Assembly: GCA_003222235.1 (NCBI GenBank)
Contig: QHVD01000028.1
Coordinates: 1-7,123 of the forward strand
Reading direction: 5' to 3'
From: Gemmatimonadota bacterium
GTDB lineage: Bacteria > Gemmatimonadota > Gemmatimonadetes > Gemmatimonadales > GWC2-71-9
DNA length: 7,123 bases
Each line of letters starts with the position of its first letter. Positions within the stretch are counted from its first letter, which is position 1. Under the pieces are notes generated by a model, which saw only the letters and a program-made list of their open reading frames with translations, was not told where the DNA came from and made no database searches. Both the position numbers and the translations under genes were made by a program. Of the stretch, positions 1 to 7,123 are shown one piece after another.

Positions 1-996
1 GCCGACGAGTCGGAGCCCGGGACGTTCAAGGACCGCGAGATCATGCGCTGGACGCCGCACGCGCTGCTCGAAGGCACGGCGATCGCGATGCGGGCGATCC
101 AGGCCGAAGTCGCCTACATCTACGTCCGCGGCGAGTTCACCGAACCGTACGCGATCATGGAGCGCGCGCTCGCCGAGGCGAACCAGGCGGGGGTGCTGGG
201 CGACCTGAAAGTCTACCTCCACCGCGGCGCGGGCGCCTACATCTGCGGCGAAGAGACCGCGCTGATGAGCTCGATCGAGGGAAAGCGCGGCAATCCCCGC
301 ATCAAGCCGCCGTTCCCGGCGGAGCGCGGCGTGTTCGGCATGCCCACCACGATCAACAACGTGGAAACGCTCGCCGCGGTGCCGCACATCGTCAAGCGCG
401 GGGCGCCATGGTACAAAGCGATGTCGCTCTCCTCCCCGAAGAGCACCGGGACGAAGCTCCTCTCGGTGTGCGGGCACGTTCAAAAGCCCATGGGCTTCCC
501 GCTCAAGGATCTGCTGTACGACCTGTGCGGGGGGATGCGGCCGGGGCGCACCCTCAAGGCGTGCATCCCCGGCGGGTCGTCGGTGCCGATCCTCAACGGG
601 GAAGAGAGCGAGAGCTGCCTCCTCGACTACGAGGGCTGCATCGAGAAGGGCACGATGCTCGGCTCGGGCGGCGTCATCGTGTTCGACGACTCGACCGACA
701 TGGTCTACCAGATCATGCGGCTGGCGCGCTTCTATGCCCACGAGTCCTGCGCTCAGTGCACGCAGTGCCGCGAGGGCACCGCCTGGACCACGAAGATCCT
801 GGAGCGAATCCTCGGCGGGCAGGGGAAGATGGCCGACCTGGACCTGCTGCTGGACCTCGCCGACAACATGACCGGGAAGACCATCTGTGTGCTGTCCGAC
901 TCCTGCGCCGCTCCCGTCGTCTCGGGGCTGAAGAAGTTCCGCGGCGAGTTCGAGGACTACATAACGGGAAAGCGGCAGCCGGTCCTGGCCGCGTGA
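1..996 (+). CDS. nuoF: NADH-quinone oxidoreductase subunit F, 5'-truncated by window edge
   Basis: This is the NADH-oxidising, FMN-carrying subunit of the complex I peripheral arm. It takes hydride from NADH and passes electrons through FMN to cluster N3. The open frame runs from base 1 and its first residues, ADESEPGTFKDRE, match the interior of NuoF, so the ATG at 43 is not the true start. About 100 N-terminal residues, including the glycine-rich FMN/NADH motif, lie upstream; 331 residues are visible against about 430-445 in the family. Visible signatures are GAGAYICGEETAL (window residues 76-88), the following KRGNPRIKPPFPAERG stretch, and the N3 ligands in SCAQCTQCREG (Cys250, Cys253, Cys256) with the fourth Cys in TICVLSD (Cys296). 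The family usually has CTPC, so CTQC is a mild variant. NAD-dependent formate dehydrogenase or hydrogenase flavin subunits are related, but the nuoG-nuoM neighbours settle the assignment. The TGA at 994-996 is followed by the only real spacer in the operon. Confidence 0.97.
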   Translation, partial: ADESEPGTFKDREIMRWTPHALLEGTAIAMRAIQAEVAYIYVRGEFTEPYAIMERALAEANQAGVLGDLKVYLHRGAGAYICGEETALMSSIEGKRGNPRIKPPFPAERGVFGMPTTINNVETLAAVPHIVKRGAPWYKAMSLSSPKSTGTKLLSVCGHVQKPMGFPLKDLLYDLCGGMRPGRTLKACIPGGSSVPILNGEESESCLLDYEGCIEKGTMLGSGGVIVFDDSTDMVYQIMRLARFYAHESCAQCTQCREGTAWTTKILERILGGQGKMADLDLLLDLADNMTGKTICVLSDSCAAPVVSGLKKFRGEFEDYITGKRQPVLAA

Positions 997-1002
997 TCAC
1001 GG

Positions 1003-1037
1003 GATGCGAGATGCGGGATGCGGGATGGGTGAATGGG
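1003..1037 (+). repeat. Degenerate 7-bp tandem repeat in the nuoF-nuoG spacer
   Basis: Five consecutive heptamers are visible: GATGCGA (1003-1009), GATGCGG (1010-1016), GATGCGG (1017-1023), GATGGGT (1024-1030) and GAATGGG (1031-1037). The last, most diverged unit contains the nuoG ATG. The G-rich units occupy the place of the Shine-Dalgarno sequence, and no separate AGGAGG-like site is present. Several units carry an ATG; the one at 1018 is in the nuoG frame but meets TGA at 1030-1032, directly before the nuoG start. The array could be a small slippage-generated repeat or part of a dispersed genomic repeat; one window cannot tell these apart. Confidence 0.8.
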
Positions 1038-2595
1038 TAGCGACCTCGTCCACCTGACGATCGACGGCGTTCCCGTCGAGGTGCCGAAGGGGACGCTCGT
1101 GATCGAGGCGGCGAAGCAGGCGGGCGTCCTCGTCCCGCACTACTGCTACCATCCGGGACTCCCGGTGGCGGGCGTGTGCCGCATGTGCCTCGTCAAGGTC
1201 GAGAAGGCGCCGAAGCTCCAGATCGCCTGCGCCACGGCGGTCGCCGAGGGCATGGTGGTGGACACCCAGCACCCGGAGGCAAAGAGCGCGCGCATGGGAG
1301 TGCTGGAGCTGCTCCTCATCAACCACCCGCTCGATTGCCCGATCTGCGACCAGGCGGGCGAGTGCGAGCTGCAAGACTTCACCTTCCAGGAGGGGCGTCG
1401 CGGCACGCGGTACAGCCCGGAGTTCCCGAAGCGCTTCAACCCGGTGGAGGACTTCGGGCCCGACGTGCTCTACGTCCCCAACCGCTGCATCCTGTGCACG
1501 CGGTGCGTGCGCTTCATGGAGGACGTAGCGCAGGAGCCGGTGCTCAACGTGTCGGAGCGCGGCGACCGGGCCTACATCGGCGTCCACCCCGAGGCGCGGC
1601 TCGACCACCCCTGGGCGGGGAACGTGGTGGACCTGTGCCCCGTGGGCTCGCTCCTCTCGAAAGACTTCCTGCACAAGGCGCGGGCCTGGGAGCTCGACAA
1701 GACGGCCTCGATCTGCACCGGGTGCTCGCAGGGCTGCAACGTCACCATCGACACGCGCGAGAACGTCGTGGTGCGGCTCCGCCCGCGGTCCAACGTCGAG
1801 GTGAACCGCTACTTCATGTGCGACCACGGGCGCGTCACCTACCGCTGGATGAACCGCGGCGACCGGATCGAGGCCCCGCTCGTCAAGCGCGACGGGAGCG
1901 CGCTGCACGCCACCGACTGGGACGAGGCGTTCGAGCGGGCGGCGACGCTGCTGCGCGGCGCGAGCGGCCGGGCGGTGGCGCTCGTCTCGCCCAGGGCCTC
2001 CACCGAGGCGCTGTTCCTCGCCCGCGAGCTGTTCTCCGGATTCGACTGGGTGGGCGCCTTCCAGGTCGTGATGGGTGAAACAGCGCCCCTCCCCGGGGTC
2101 CCGAACCTCGCGCTCCGCGCCGAGCGGGCCCCGAACGCCACCGGGGCCGAGCTGCTCGGCTACAGGCGCGACTACGCCGCGGCCCTGCAGGCCGCGGAGA
2201 GCGCCGCGGTCGTCCTGGTGCTGGAGGAGCCGGACATCGCCGTGCGCCCGCGCGGCGCGCTGGTCTACGCGGGCACGGTCCTCCCCGACGCGGCCCGCCA
2301 CGCCGACCTGGTCCTCCCCATCGCCAACGTCGCGGAGGAGGACGGCACGTTCGTGAACTGCGACGGTCGCGTCCAGCGCTACTTCCAGGCCAAGCCGGCG
2401 CCGGGGATGGCACGCCCCGCGTGGTGGGTCTTTTCGGAACTGCTCGCCGGCCTGGGGCGGGGGGAGCATCTCGCCGGCGCGAGCGACGCGTTCCGCCGGC
2501 TCGCGGACGCCGCGGCGCCGTTCACGGGGCTGAGCTACGCGAGCCTGGGGCTCACCGGGAAGCGAGCCAACCTCGAAGTCGGGGTGGGGGCGTGA
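1033..2595 (+). CDS. nuoG: NADH-quinone oxidoreductase subunit G, compact form
   Basis: This is the large iron-sulfur subunit of the peripheral arm, carrying electrons from NuoF/NuoE toward NuoI. Its 520 residues are well below the usual 680-900. An N-terminal 2Fe-2S ferredoxin domain carries the N1b ligands Cys38, Cys49, Cys52 and Cys66. The N5 motif follows (His98, Cys102, Cys105, Cys111), then N4 (Cys152, Cys155, Cys158, Cys202). The N7 motif is complete and has the spacing C-x2-C-x3-C-x27-C (Cys228, Cys231, Cys235, Cys263). The molybdopterin-type domain then starts (about 280-310) but is heavily shortened. Residues 411-470, including ADLVLPIANVAEEDGTF, look like the end of that domain. 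The start at 1033 is chosen because an in-frame TGA sits immediately upstream (1030-1032) and the ferredoxin fold begins at residue 5. The stop overlaps the nuoH GTG by 4 bp. The frame is unbroken, so the shortness is not due to a simple frameshift. Confidence 0.95.
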   Translation: MGSDLVHLTIDGVPVEVPKGTLVIEAAKQAGVLVPHYCYHPGLPVAGVCRMCLVKVEKAPKLQIACATAVAEGMVVDTQHPEAKSARMGVLELLLINHPLDCPICDQAGECELQDFTFQEGRRGTRYSPEFPKRFNPVEDFGPDVLYVPNRCILCTRCVRFMEDVAQEPVLNVSERGDRAYIGVHPEARLDHPWAGNVVDLCPVGSLLSKDFLHKARAWELDKTASICTGCSQGCNVTIDTRENVVVRLRPRSNVEVNRYFMCDHGRVTYRWMNRGDRIEAPLVKRDGSALHATDWDEAFERAATLLRGASGRAVALVSPRASTEALFLARELFSGFDWVGAFQVVMGETAPLPGVPNLALRAERAPNATGAELLGYRRDYAAALQAAESAAVVLVLEEPDIAVRPRGALVYAGTVLPDAARHADLVLPIANVAEEDGTFVNCDGRVQRYFQAKPAPGMARPAWWVFSELLAGLGRGEHLAGASDAFRRLADAAAPFTGLSYASLGLTGKRANLEVGVGA

Positions 2596-3755
2596 CGTTC
2601 TTCCTTTGGACGTCGGCCATCAAAGTGGTCGTCGTGTTCACCGCGGTCATGGTGGGCGTGGCCTTCCTCACCTGGGTCGAGCGGCGGGTGTGCGCCTGGA
2701 TCCAGGATCGCCTCGGCCCGAACCGGGTCGGACCGGAGGGGCTGCTCCAGCCCGCGGCAGACGGCCTCAAGAACCTCTTCAAAGAAGAAACGCTCCCGGC
2801 GAGCTCGGACAAGCTGTTGTTCCTGCTGGCGCCGGCGATGTCGTTCGTGCCGGCGCTCCTGACCATCGCGGTGATCCCGTTCGCCACTCCCCTCCCCACC
2901 GCGTGGGGCGACGTCCCGATGGTCGTGGCCGACCTGCCGGTGGGGTTCCTCTACATCCTCGCGTTCGCCTCGCTGGGCGTGTACGGGGTCGTGTTCGCCG
3001 GCTGGTCCTCGAACAACAAGTACGCGCTGCTGGGCGGCCTGCGTTCGAGCGCGCAGATGATCTCCTACGAGATTGCCATGGGCATGAGCACCGTGGCCGT
3101 GCTGCTGCTCGCCGGCAACGTGGCCGTGTCGGACGTCATCGCGCGGCAGCAGGAGTCGACCTGGTTCGTTTTCCCGCTGGCGCTCGCGTACTTCATCTTC
3201 ATCGTAGCGGCGTTCGCGGAGACGAACCGGGTGCCCTTCGACCTCCCCGAGGCCGAGGGCGAGCTGGTCGCGGGATACCACACCGAGTACAGCGCCATGA
3301 AGTTCTCGATGTTCTACATCGCCGAGTACTCGAACATGGTGACGGCGTCGGCGTTGATGGCGACGCTGTTCTTCGGGGGCTACGACATCCCGCTCACGAG
3401 CTGGGACAACGGGCCTCCGTGGACGATCGCGAAGACGCTGGCGACGCTCGCGATGTTCTCGTTGAAGGTGGGGTTCTTCCTCTTCCTCTATATCTGGGTG
3501 CGCTGGACCTTGCCCCGCTTCCGGTACGACCAGCTCATGGCGCTCGGCTGGAAGGTCATGCTGCCGCTCGCGCTCGGCTACATCACCGTGATGGCCAGCG
3601 CCATCTGGCTGCTGCACGCCCGGCTCGGCTGGACCTACGACACGCGCTTCGCGCTGGCGCTGTTCGGCCTGAACGTGCTCCTGGCCATCCCGTTGTTCTT
3701 CGCGCTCGACCGCGGACACCTCATCTCCGGGTCGGAGGCGCGCGGGGAGGCCTGA
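2592..3755 (+). CDS. nuoH: NADH-quinone oxidoreductase subunit H
   Basis: This is the membrane subunit that joins the peripheral and membrane arms and forms much of the quinone cavity and the E-channel. The GTG at 2592 overlaps the nuoG stop in a GTGA arrangement and opens directly onto the first transmembrane helix (residues 8-28), so it is preferred over any upstream in-frame start, which would run back into nuoG. Conserved family stretches are present: TWVERR (27-32), RLGPNRVGPEGLLQPAADG (40-58), AETNRVPFDLPEAEGELVAG (209-228) with its acidic quinone-site loop, YHTEYSAM (229-236) and RWTLPRFRYDQLM (304-316). About nine hydrophobic segments are visible by eye. Its 387 residues exceed E. coli NuoH (325), because of a long TM1-TM2/TM2-TM3 region and an extra hydrophobic helix near the C-terminus (about 354-372). 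The upstream bases 2581-2590 are G-rich but lack a classical Shine-Dalgarno. Confidence 0.96.
   Translation: MTFFLWTSAIKVVVVFTAVMVGVAFLTWVERRVCAWIQDRLGPNRVGPEGLLQPAADGLKNLFKEETLPASSDKLLFLLAPAMSFVPALLTIAVIPFATPLPTAWGDVPMVVADLPVGFLYILAFASLGVYGVVFAGWSSNNKYALLGGLRSSAQMISYEIAMGMSTVAVLLLAGNVAVSDVIARQQESTWFVFPLALAYFIFIVAAFAETNRVPFDLPEAEGELVAGYHTEYSAMKFSMFYIAEYSNMVTASALMATLFFGGYDIPLTSWDNGPPWTIAKTLATLAMFSLKVGFFLFLYIWVRWTLPRFRYDQLMALGWKVMLPLALGYITVMASAIWLLHARLGWTYDTRFALALFGLNVLLAIPLFFALDRGHLISGSEARGEA
3744..3750 (+). promoter_or_regulatory. Ribosome binding site of nuoI
   Basis: GGGGAGG lies within the last codons of nuoH, four bases before the nuoI ATG at 3755. It is the clearest Shine-Dalgarno sequence in the window and supports the start that overlaps the nuoH TGA by one base (TGATG). 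Confidence 0.7.
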
Positions 3756-4261
3756 TGGCGATCGGCGTGAAGGTGCTGAAGCGACCGAGGGCCCAGACCT
3801 CCTACGTGCGGGCCACGCTCAAGGGCATGGCCCTGACCCTGCAGCACCTGTTCCGGCCCAAGGTGACGATGCAGTATTCAGAGGAAAAGGCCACCGACGA
3901 CTGGGCCATCTCGCGGCGCTGGCGCGGCACGCACCGCATGCTCACCGACGAGCAGGGGCGCGCCAAGTGCGTCGCCTGCGGGCTCTGCCCGCAGATCTGC
4001 CCCGCCAACTGCATCAAGCTCGTGCCCGGGGAGGACGAGCAGGGGAACCGCTACCCGCTGATCTACGAGATCGACGAGTTCCGTTGCGTGTTCTGCGGCT
4101 ACTGCCAGGAGGTCTGTCCCGAGGAGGCGATCCACGTCGGCGTCCACTACGAGAACGCGGAGTACTCGCGCGACCGGTTCGTGTACGACCTCGAGCGCCT
4201 GTGCGCGCAGACCCACGCGGTCTCGACGCTGTGGGACCCGTCCGACCCGAAGGGCGAGTGA
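3755..4261 (+). CDS. nuoI: NADH-quinone oxidoreductase subunit I (2x[4Fe-4S] ferredoxin)
   Basis: This peripheral-arm subunit holds clusters N6a and N6b and relays electrons from NuoG to the terminal cluster N2. At 168 residues it is close to the family length (E. coli 180). The two ferredoxin motifs are both intact: CVACGLCPQICP (Cys72, Cys75, Cys78, Cys82) and CVFCGYCQEVCP (Cys111, Cys114, Cys117, Cys121). An extra Cys86 sits after the first motif, as is common in NuoI. The N-terminal amphipathic stretch (about residues 17-40, ending HLFRPKVTMQY) matches the region that lies on the membrane next to NuoH. The ATG overlaps the nuoH stop by one base and has a strong Shine-Dalgarno just upstream, implying coupled translation. 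The gene ends four bases before nuoJ. Confidence 0.97.
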   Translation: MAIGVKVLKRPRAQTSYVRATLKGMALTLQHLFRPKVTMQYSEEKATDDWAISRRWRGTHRMLTDEQGRAKCVACGLCPQICPANCIKLVPGEDEQGNRYPLIYEIDEFRCVFCGYCQEVCPEEAIHVGVHYENAEYSRDRFVYDLERLCAQTHAVSTLWDPSDPKGE

Positions 4262-4265
4262 GCGG

Positions 4266-4802
<537 letters not shown>

Positions 4803-5099
4803 ATGCTGCTCGCGCCGGCCCTCTCCGTCTCGGCCGTGCTGTTCACGCTCGGCGTCGCCGGCGTCCTGCTGCGACGCAATGCCATCGTGATCTTCATGTG
4901 CGTCGAGCTGATGCTCAACGCCGTGAATCTCACGTTCGTGGCGCTGGCGCAGCAGCTCGGCGTGGCCGGTCAGCTGTTCGTGCTCTTCGTGATGGCGGTC
5001 GCGGCCGCGGAGGCGGCGGTCGGGCTCGCGATCATCCTCGCGATCTACCGCCACCGGCACACGGTGAACCTGCAGAACATCAACCTGCTGAAGGGCTGA
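4803..5099 (+). CDS. nuoK: NADH-quinone oxidoreductase subunit K
   Basis: This is the smallest membrane-arm subunit (98 residues, E. coli 100), homologous to MrpC, with three transmembrane helices near 4-22, 28-49 and 57-82. Both conserved intramembrane glutamates needed for proton transfer in the family are present: Glu35 in VELMLNAVNL and Glu70 in AEAAVGLAII (E. coli Glu36 and Glu72). The ATG begins right after the nuoJ TGA with no gap; GGAAG at 4792-4796 is a plausible ribosome site. The stop overlaps the nuoL ATG by one base (TGATG). Length, motifs and context leave little doubt. Confidence 0.97.
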   Translation: MLLAPALSVSAVLFTLGVAGVLLRRNAIVIFMCVELMLNAVNLTFVALAQQLGVAGQLFVLFVMAVAAAEAAVGLAIILAIYRHRHTVNLQNINLLKG

Positions 5100-7047
5100 T
5101 GCCCCCCCCCGGTTTCCGACTCGACCTTCTCTGGGCCGTCCCCGCGCTGCCCCTCCTCGGCTTCGTCGGCAACGGGATGCTCGCGCTCACGCGGCCGAAG
5201 GCGAAGACCGCGGTGTCGATTATAGGGGTGGGCGTGCTGGTGCTGTCGTTCGCCGCGGCCGTCGCCGCAGTCGCCGGGTTCGTCAGGCTCCATCCCGCGG
5301 CCCCGCTCGTGTTCCGGTATTGGGAGTGGATGCCCGTTGGGGACCTCCGAGTCGACTACGCGCTCGAGCTCGATTACCTCTCCGCCGTGATGATCCTGGT
5401 CGTCACGGGCGTGAGCGCGCTCATTCACGTTTTCAGCGTCGGGTACATGGGCGAGGACCCGGGTTACGCGCGCTACTTCGCGTACCTGAACCTGTTCGTG
5501 TTCTTCATGCTGACGCTCGTGCTCGGGTCCAGCTTCCCGGTCATGTTCGTCGGCTGGGAAGGGGTGGGGTTGTGCTCCTATCTGCTCATCGGGTTCTGGT
5601 TCAACGAGAAGATCAACGCCGACGCGGGGCTCAAGGCGTTCGTCGTCAACCGGATCGGCGATTTCGGGTTCCTCGTGGCGATGTTCCTGATCTTCCGGCA
5701 CACGGGGTCGCTGGACTTCGACGCCGTGTTCGCCCAGGCGCCGACGGCGTTCACCGCGGGCGACGCCGCGATCACGGCCACCACACTGCTCCTGTTGCTC
5801 GGCTGCACGGGAAAGTCGGCGCAGATCCCCCTCTACACCTGGCTTCCGGACGCCATGCAGGGCCCGACGCCGGTATCGGCCTTGATCCACGCCGCCACGA
5901 TGGTCACGGCGGGCGTCTATCTCGTAGCCCGCTGCAACGTGCTCTTCGCCCTATCGCCGCTCTCCAGCGCGACGGTGGCCGGGGTGGGCGCCCTCACCGC
6001 CCTCTTCGCCGCGACGATCGCCCTGAAACAGTGGGACATCAAGCGCGTCCTCGCGTATTCCACGATCTCGCAGCTCGGCTACATGTTCCTGGGGGTCGGG
6101 ACCGGCGCGTACGCCGCGGGGCTCTTCCACCTCGTCACGCATGCGTTCTTCAAGGCGCTGCTGTTCCTCGGGTCGGGGAGCGTGATCCATGCGATGCACC
6201 ACGCGTACCACGCCACCCACTCCCATGAGGACGCGCAAGACCTGCGCAACATGGGCGGGCTCCGCCACCACCTGCCGTGGACCGCAGGCCTGATGTGGAT
6301 CGCGACGCTGGCGATTGCCGGCATCCCGCCATTCTCGGGGTTCTTCTCGAAGGACGAGATCCTCGGCGCCGCGTTCGCGCGGGGAACGGCGGAGCCGATC
6401 TGGCTCGCGTACTGGGTGATGGGCATCGCCGCCGCTCTGCTCACAGCGTTCTACATGACCAGGCTGATGCTCTACGCCTTCCACGGCCCGAACCGGACGG
6501 GAGAAGCGGAGCGGGCACATCTGCATGAGGCGCCGTGGAGCATGACCGGTCCCCTCGCGGTGCTCGGCCTGCTCAGCTTCGCCGGCGGGGTGATCAACGT
6601 GCCGGCGCTGTTCGGCGGGCACGCGTTCTTCAGATGCAGCGGGAGGTGGCGCTGCCGGCCGGAGTCGAATGGACGCTCGTCGTCGCTGCGGTGCTCGTGG
6701 CGGGGCTGGGCATCTTCGGGGCGGTGCGGCTGCTCAAGCCCGAGGCGCTCGTGCCCGCGCGGGTGGCACCCCCGGAGCGGGGCTTCGCCCGAGTCCTCTG
6801 GAAGAAGTGGTACGTGGACGAGGTGTACGACGCGATCATCGTGCAGCCGATCCAGTGGCTCTCGCGCGAGGTGTTGTGGAAGACGATCGATGCGCGGCTC
6901 GTGGACGGCGTGATGGTGAACGGGAGCGCAGCCGCGGCCCGCGTCTTCGGCTGGGTAGGGAGCAGGCTGCAGACGGGCCAGGTCGGGAGCTACGCGCTGC
7001 TGTTCGTCGGAGGAGTGCTGCTCGTTCTCTGGGCGACGCTGCGGTAG
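5099..7047 (+). CDS. nuoL: NADH-quinone oxidoreductase subunit L, apparently frameshifted near its 3' end
   Basis: This is the distal antiporter-like proton-pumping subunit of the membrane arm. The core reads in one frame from the ATG at 5099 (overlapping the nuoK stop; AAGGG at 5091-5095 upstream) to about residue 511. It contains GWEGVGLCSYLLIGF (Glu154, the TM5 glutamate), GKSAQIPLYTWLPDAM (Lys239), HAATMVTAGVYL (His264), THAFFKALLFLGSGS (Lys352) and FFSKDEIL (Lys418). After GGHAFF (6617-6631) that frame becomes Arg/Ser/Cys-rich and stops at 6911-6913. Meanwhile the frame starting about 6637 encodes the expected NuoL end: TM15 (VEWTLVVAAVLVAG), the lateral helix (KKWYVDEVYDAIIVQP, LSREVLWKTIDARLVDG) and TM16 (YALLFVGGVLLVLW), stopping at 7045-7047. 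Joined, the protein is about 649 residues, within family range. As read, the uncorrected product (604 residues) loses TM15, the lateral helix and TM16. Confidence 0.9.
5102..5110 (+). repeat. Run of nine C directly after the nuoL start codon
   Basis: Nine consecutive C bases follow the ATG and encode Pro2-Pro4. It is the longest homopolymer I noticed in the window. The reading frame downstream is correct with nine, so no error is evident here. Such a tract could be prone to slippage or to sequencing miscounts. Confidence 0.8.
6626..6660 (+). other. Frame-disruption site in nuoL
   Basis: NuoL-like sequence switches here from the frame of the 5099 start to the frame one base back. The last convincing codons in the first frame are TTC TTC at 6626-6631; convincing coding in the second frame begins about 6637-6643 (QREVALPAGVEW). 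The change equals one missing base, two extra bases, or a deletion of 3n+1. The GGH-to-VEW distance is only about 16 residues, which looks shorter than usual for NuoL, so a deletion is plausible. I see no classical X-XXY-YYZ slippery heptamer or pseudoknot that would support programmed frameshifting. Confidence 0.75.
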
Positions 7048-7050
7048 CAA

Positions 7051-7123
7051 ATGTACGCGCACTGGATTCTCACCGCGCTCCTCGCCTGGCCGGCCGTCGC
7101 CGCGCTGGCGGTGCTGATCGTGC
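7051..7123 (+). CDS. nuoM: NADH-quinone oxidoreductase subunit M, first 24 codons only
   Basis: An ATG three bases after the nuoL stop opens a frame that continues off the window. The visible residues begin MYAHWILTALLAWPAVAALA and form a hydrophobic helix, as expected for TM1 of NuoM, the second antiporter-like pump. Nothing diagnostic of NuoM itself is present, so the name rests mainly on the gene order nuoF-G-H-I-J-K-L followed by M. No strong Shine-Dalgarno is seen just upstream. A nuoN or a second antiporter-like gene is a less likely alternative. Confidence 0.8.
   Translation, partial: MYAHWILTALLAWPAVAALAVLIV

Noticed and set aside
484..497. 14-bp perfect palindrome (AAGCCCATGGGCTT) inside nuoF
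   Set aside because: One such palindrome is near chance expectation for this length of sequence, and it is inside conserved coding sequence with no operator context.
2177..2197. GC-rich inverted repeat with 8-bp arms and 5-base loop inside nuoG
   Set aside because: It falls in an Ala-rich coding stretch of very GC-rich DNA, lacks a T-run, and mid-gene termination would make no sense; most likely coincidental.
997..2469. 490-codon open frame on the minus strand opposite nuoG, and similarly long minus-strand frames opposite nuoH and nuoI-nuoK
   Set aside because: They are composition shadows of GC-rich coding DNA: rich in Arg, His, Glu, Ala and Pro, with no recognisable domain, and lying antisense to strongly conserved nuo genes.
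2421..2591. Upstream extension of nuoH to a GTG at 2421
   Set aside because: It would overlap nuoG by about 170 bases and encodes an Arg-rich, non-NuoH stretch; the GTG at 2592 fits the usual 4-bp overlap and the family N-terminus.
6626..6640. Programmed -1 ribosomal frameshift in nuoL
   Set aside because: No slippery heptamer, stimulatory stem or upstream Shine-Dalgarno-like enhancer could be identified, and NuoL is not known to use recoding.

Overview
The window is one strand-consistent piece of a bacterial respiratory complex I (proton-pumping NADH:quinone oxidoreductase, nuo) operon. In order on the + strand it holds nuoF (5' end outside the window), nuoG, nuoH, nuoI, nuoJ, nuoK, nuoL and the first 24 codons of nuoM. 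This is the canonical bacterial gene order. The DNA is visibly very GC-rich with strong G/C third positions, which explains the many long antisense and out-of-frame ORFs that shadow the real genes. Lineage cannot be fixed from the sequence alone. A GC-rich, probably aerobic soil or environmental bacterium is likely. The compact NuoG and the style of the proteins would fit phyla such as Gemmatimonadota, Acidobacteriota or related uncultured groups, but that is a weak impression.

Layout: 1-996 is nuoF (peripheral arm, NADH/FMN and cluster N3). Positions 997-1032 are the only real intergenic spacer and contain a degenerate 7-bp tandem repeat that runs into the nuoG start codon. 1033-2595 is an unusually short nuoG that keeps all four iron-sulfur binding motifs (N1b, N5, N4 and N7) but has a shrunken molybdopterin-type domain. 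2592-3755 is nuoH (quinone site and arm-membrane junction), 3755-4261 nuoI (clusters N6a/N6b), 4266-4802 nuoJ, 4803-5099 nuoK, 5099-7047 nuoL and 7051 onward nuoM. From nuoG on, the genes overlap by 1-4 bp, abut, or are 3-4 bp apart, so translational coupling within one transcript is expected. No promoter, terminator, RNA gene, mobile element or CRISPR is visible.

How they work together: NuoF takes electrons from NADH via FMN. NuoG and NuoI pass them along iron-sulfur clusters to quinone at the NuoH interface. NuoH, NuoJ, NuoK, NuoL and NuoM form the membrane arm that pumps protons.

The main anomaly is in nuoL. The antiporter core reads in one frame up to about position 6631, while the conserved C-terminal end (TM15, lateral helix, TM16) continues in another frame to 7047. 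This implies a frameshift or small deletion, either real or an assembly error. I found no evidence of an undescribed system; this is core energy metabolism with a few local oddities.
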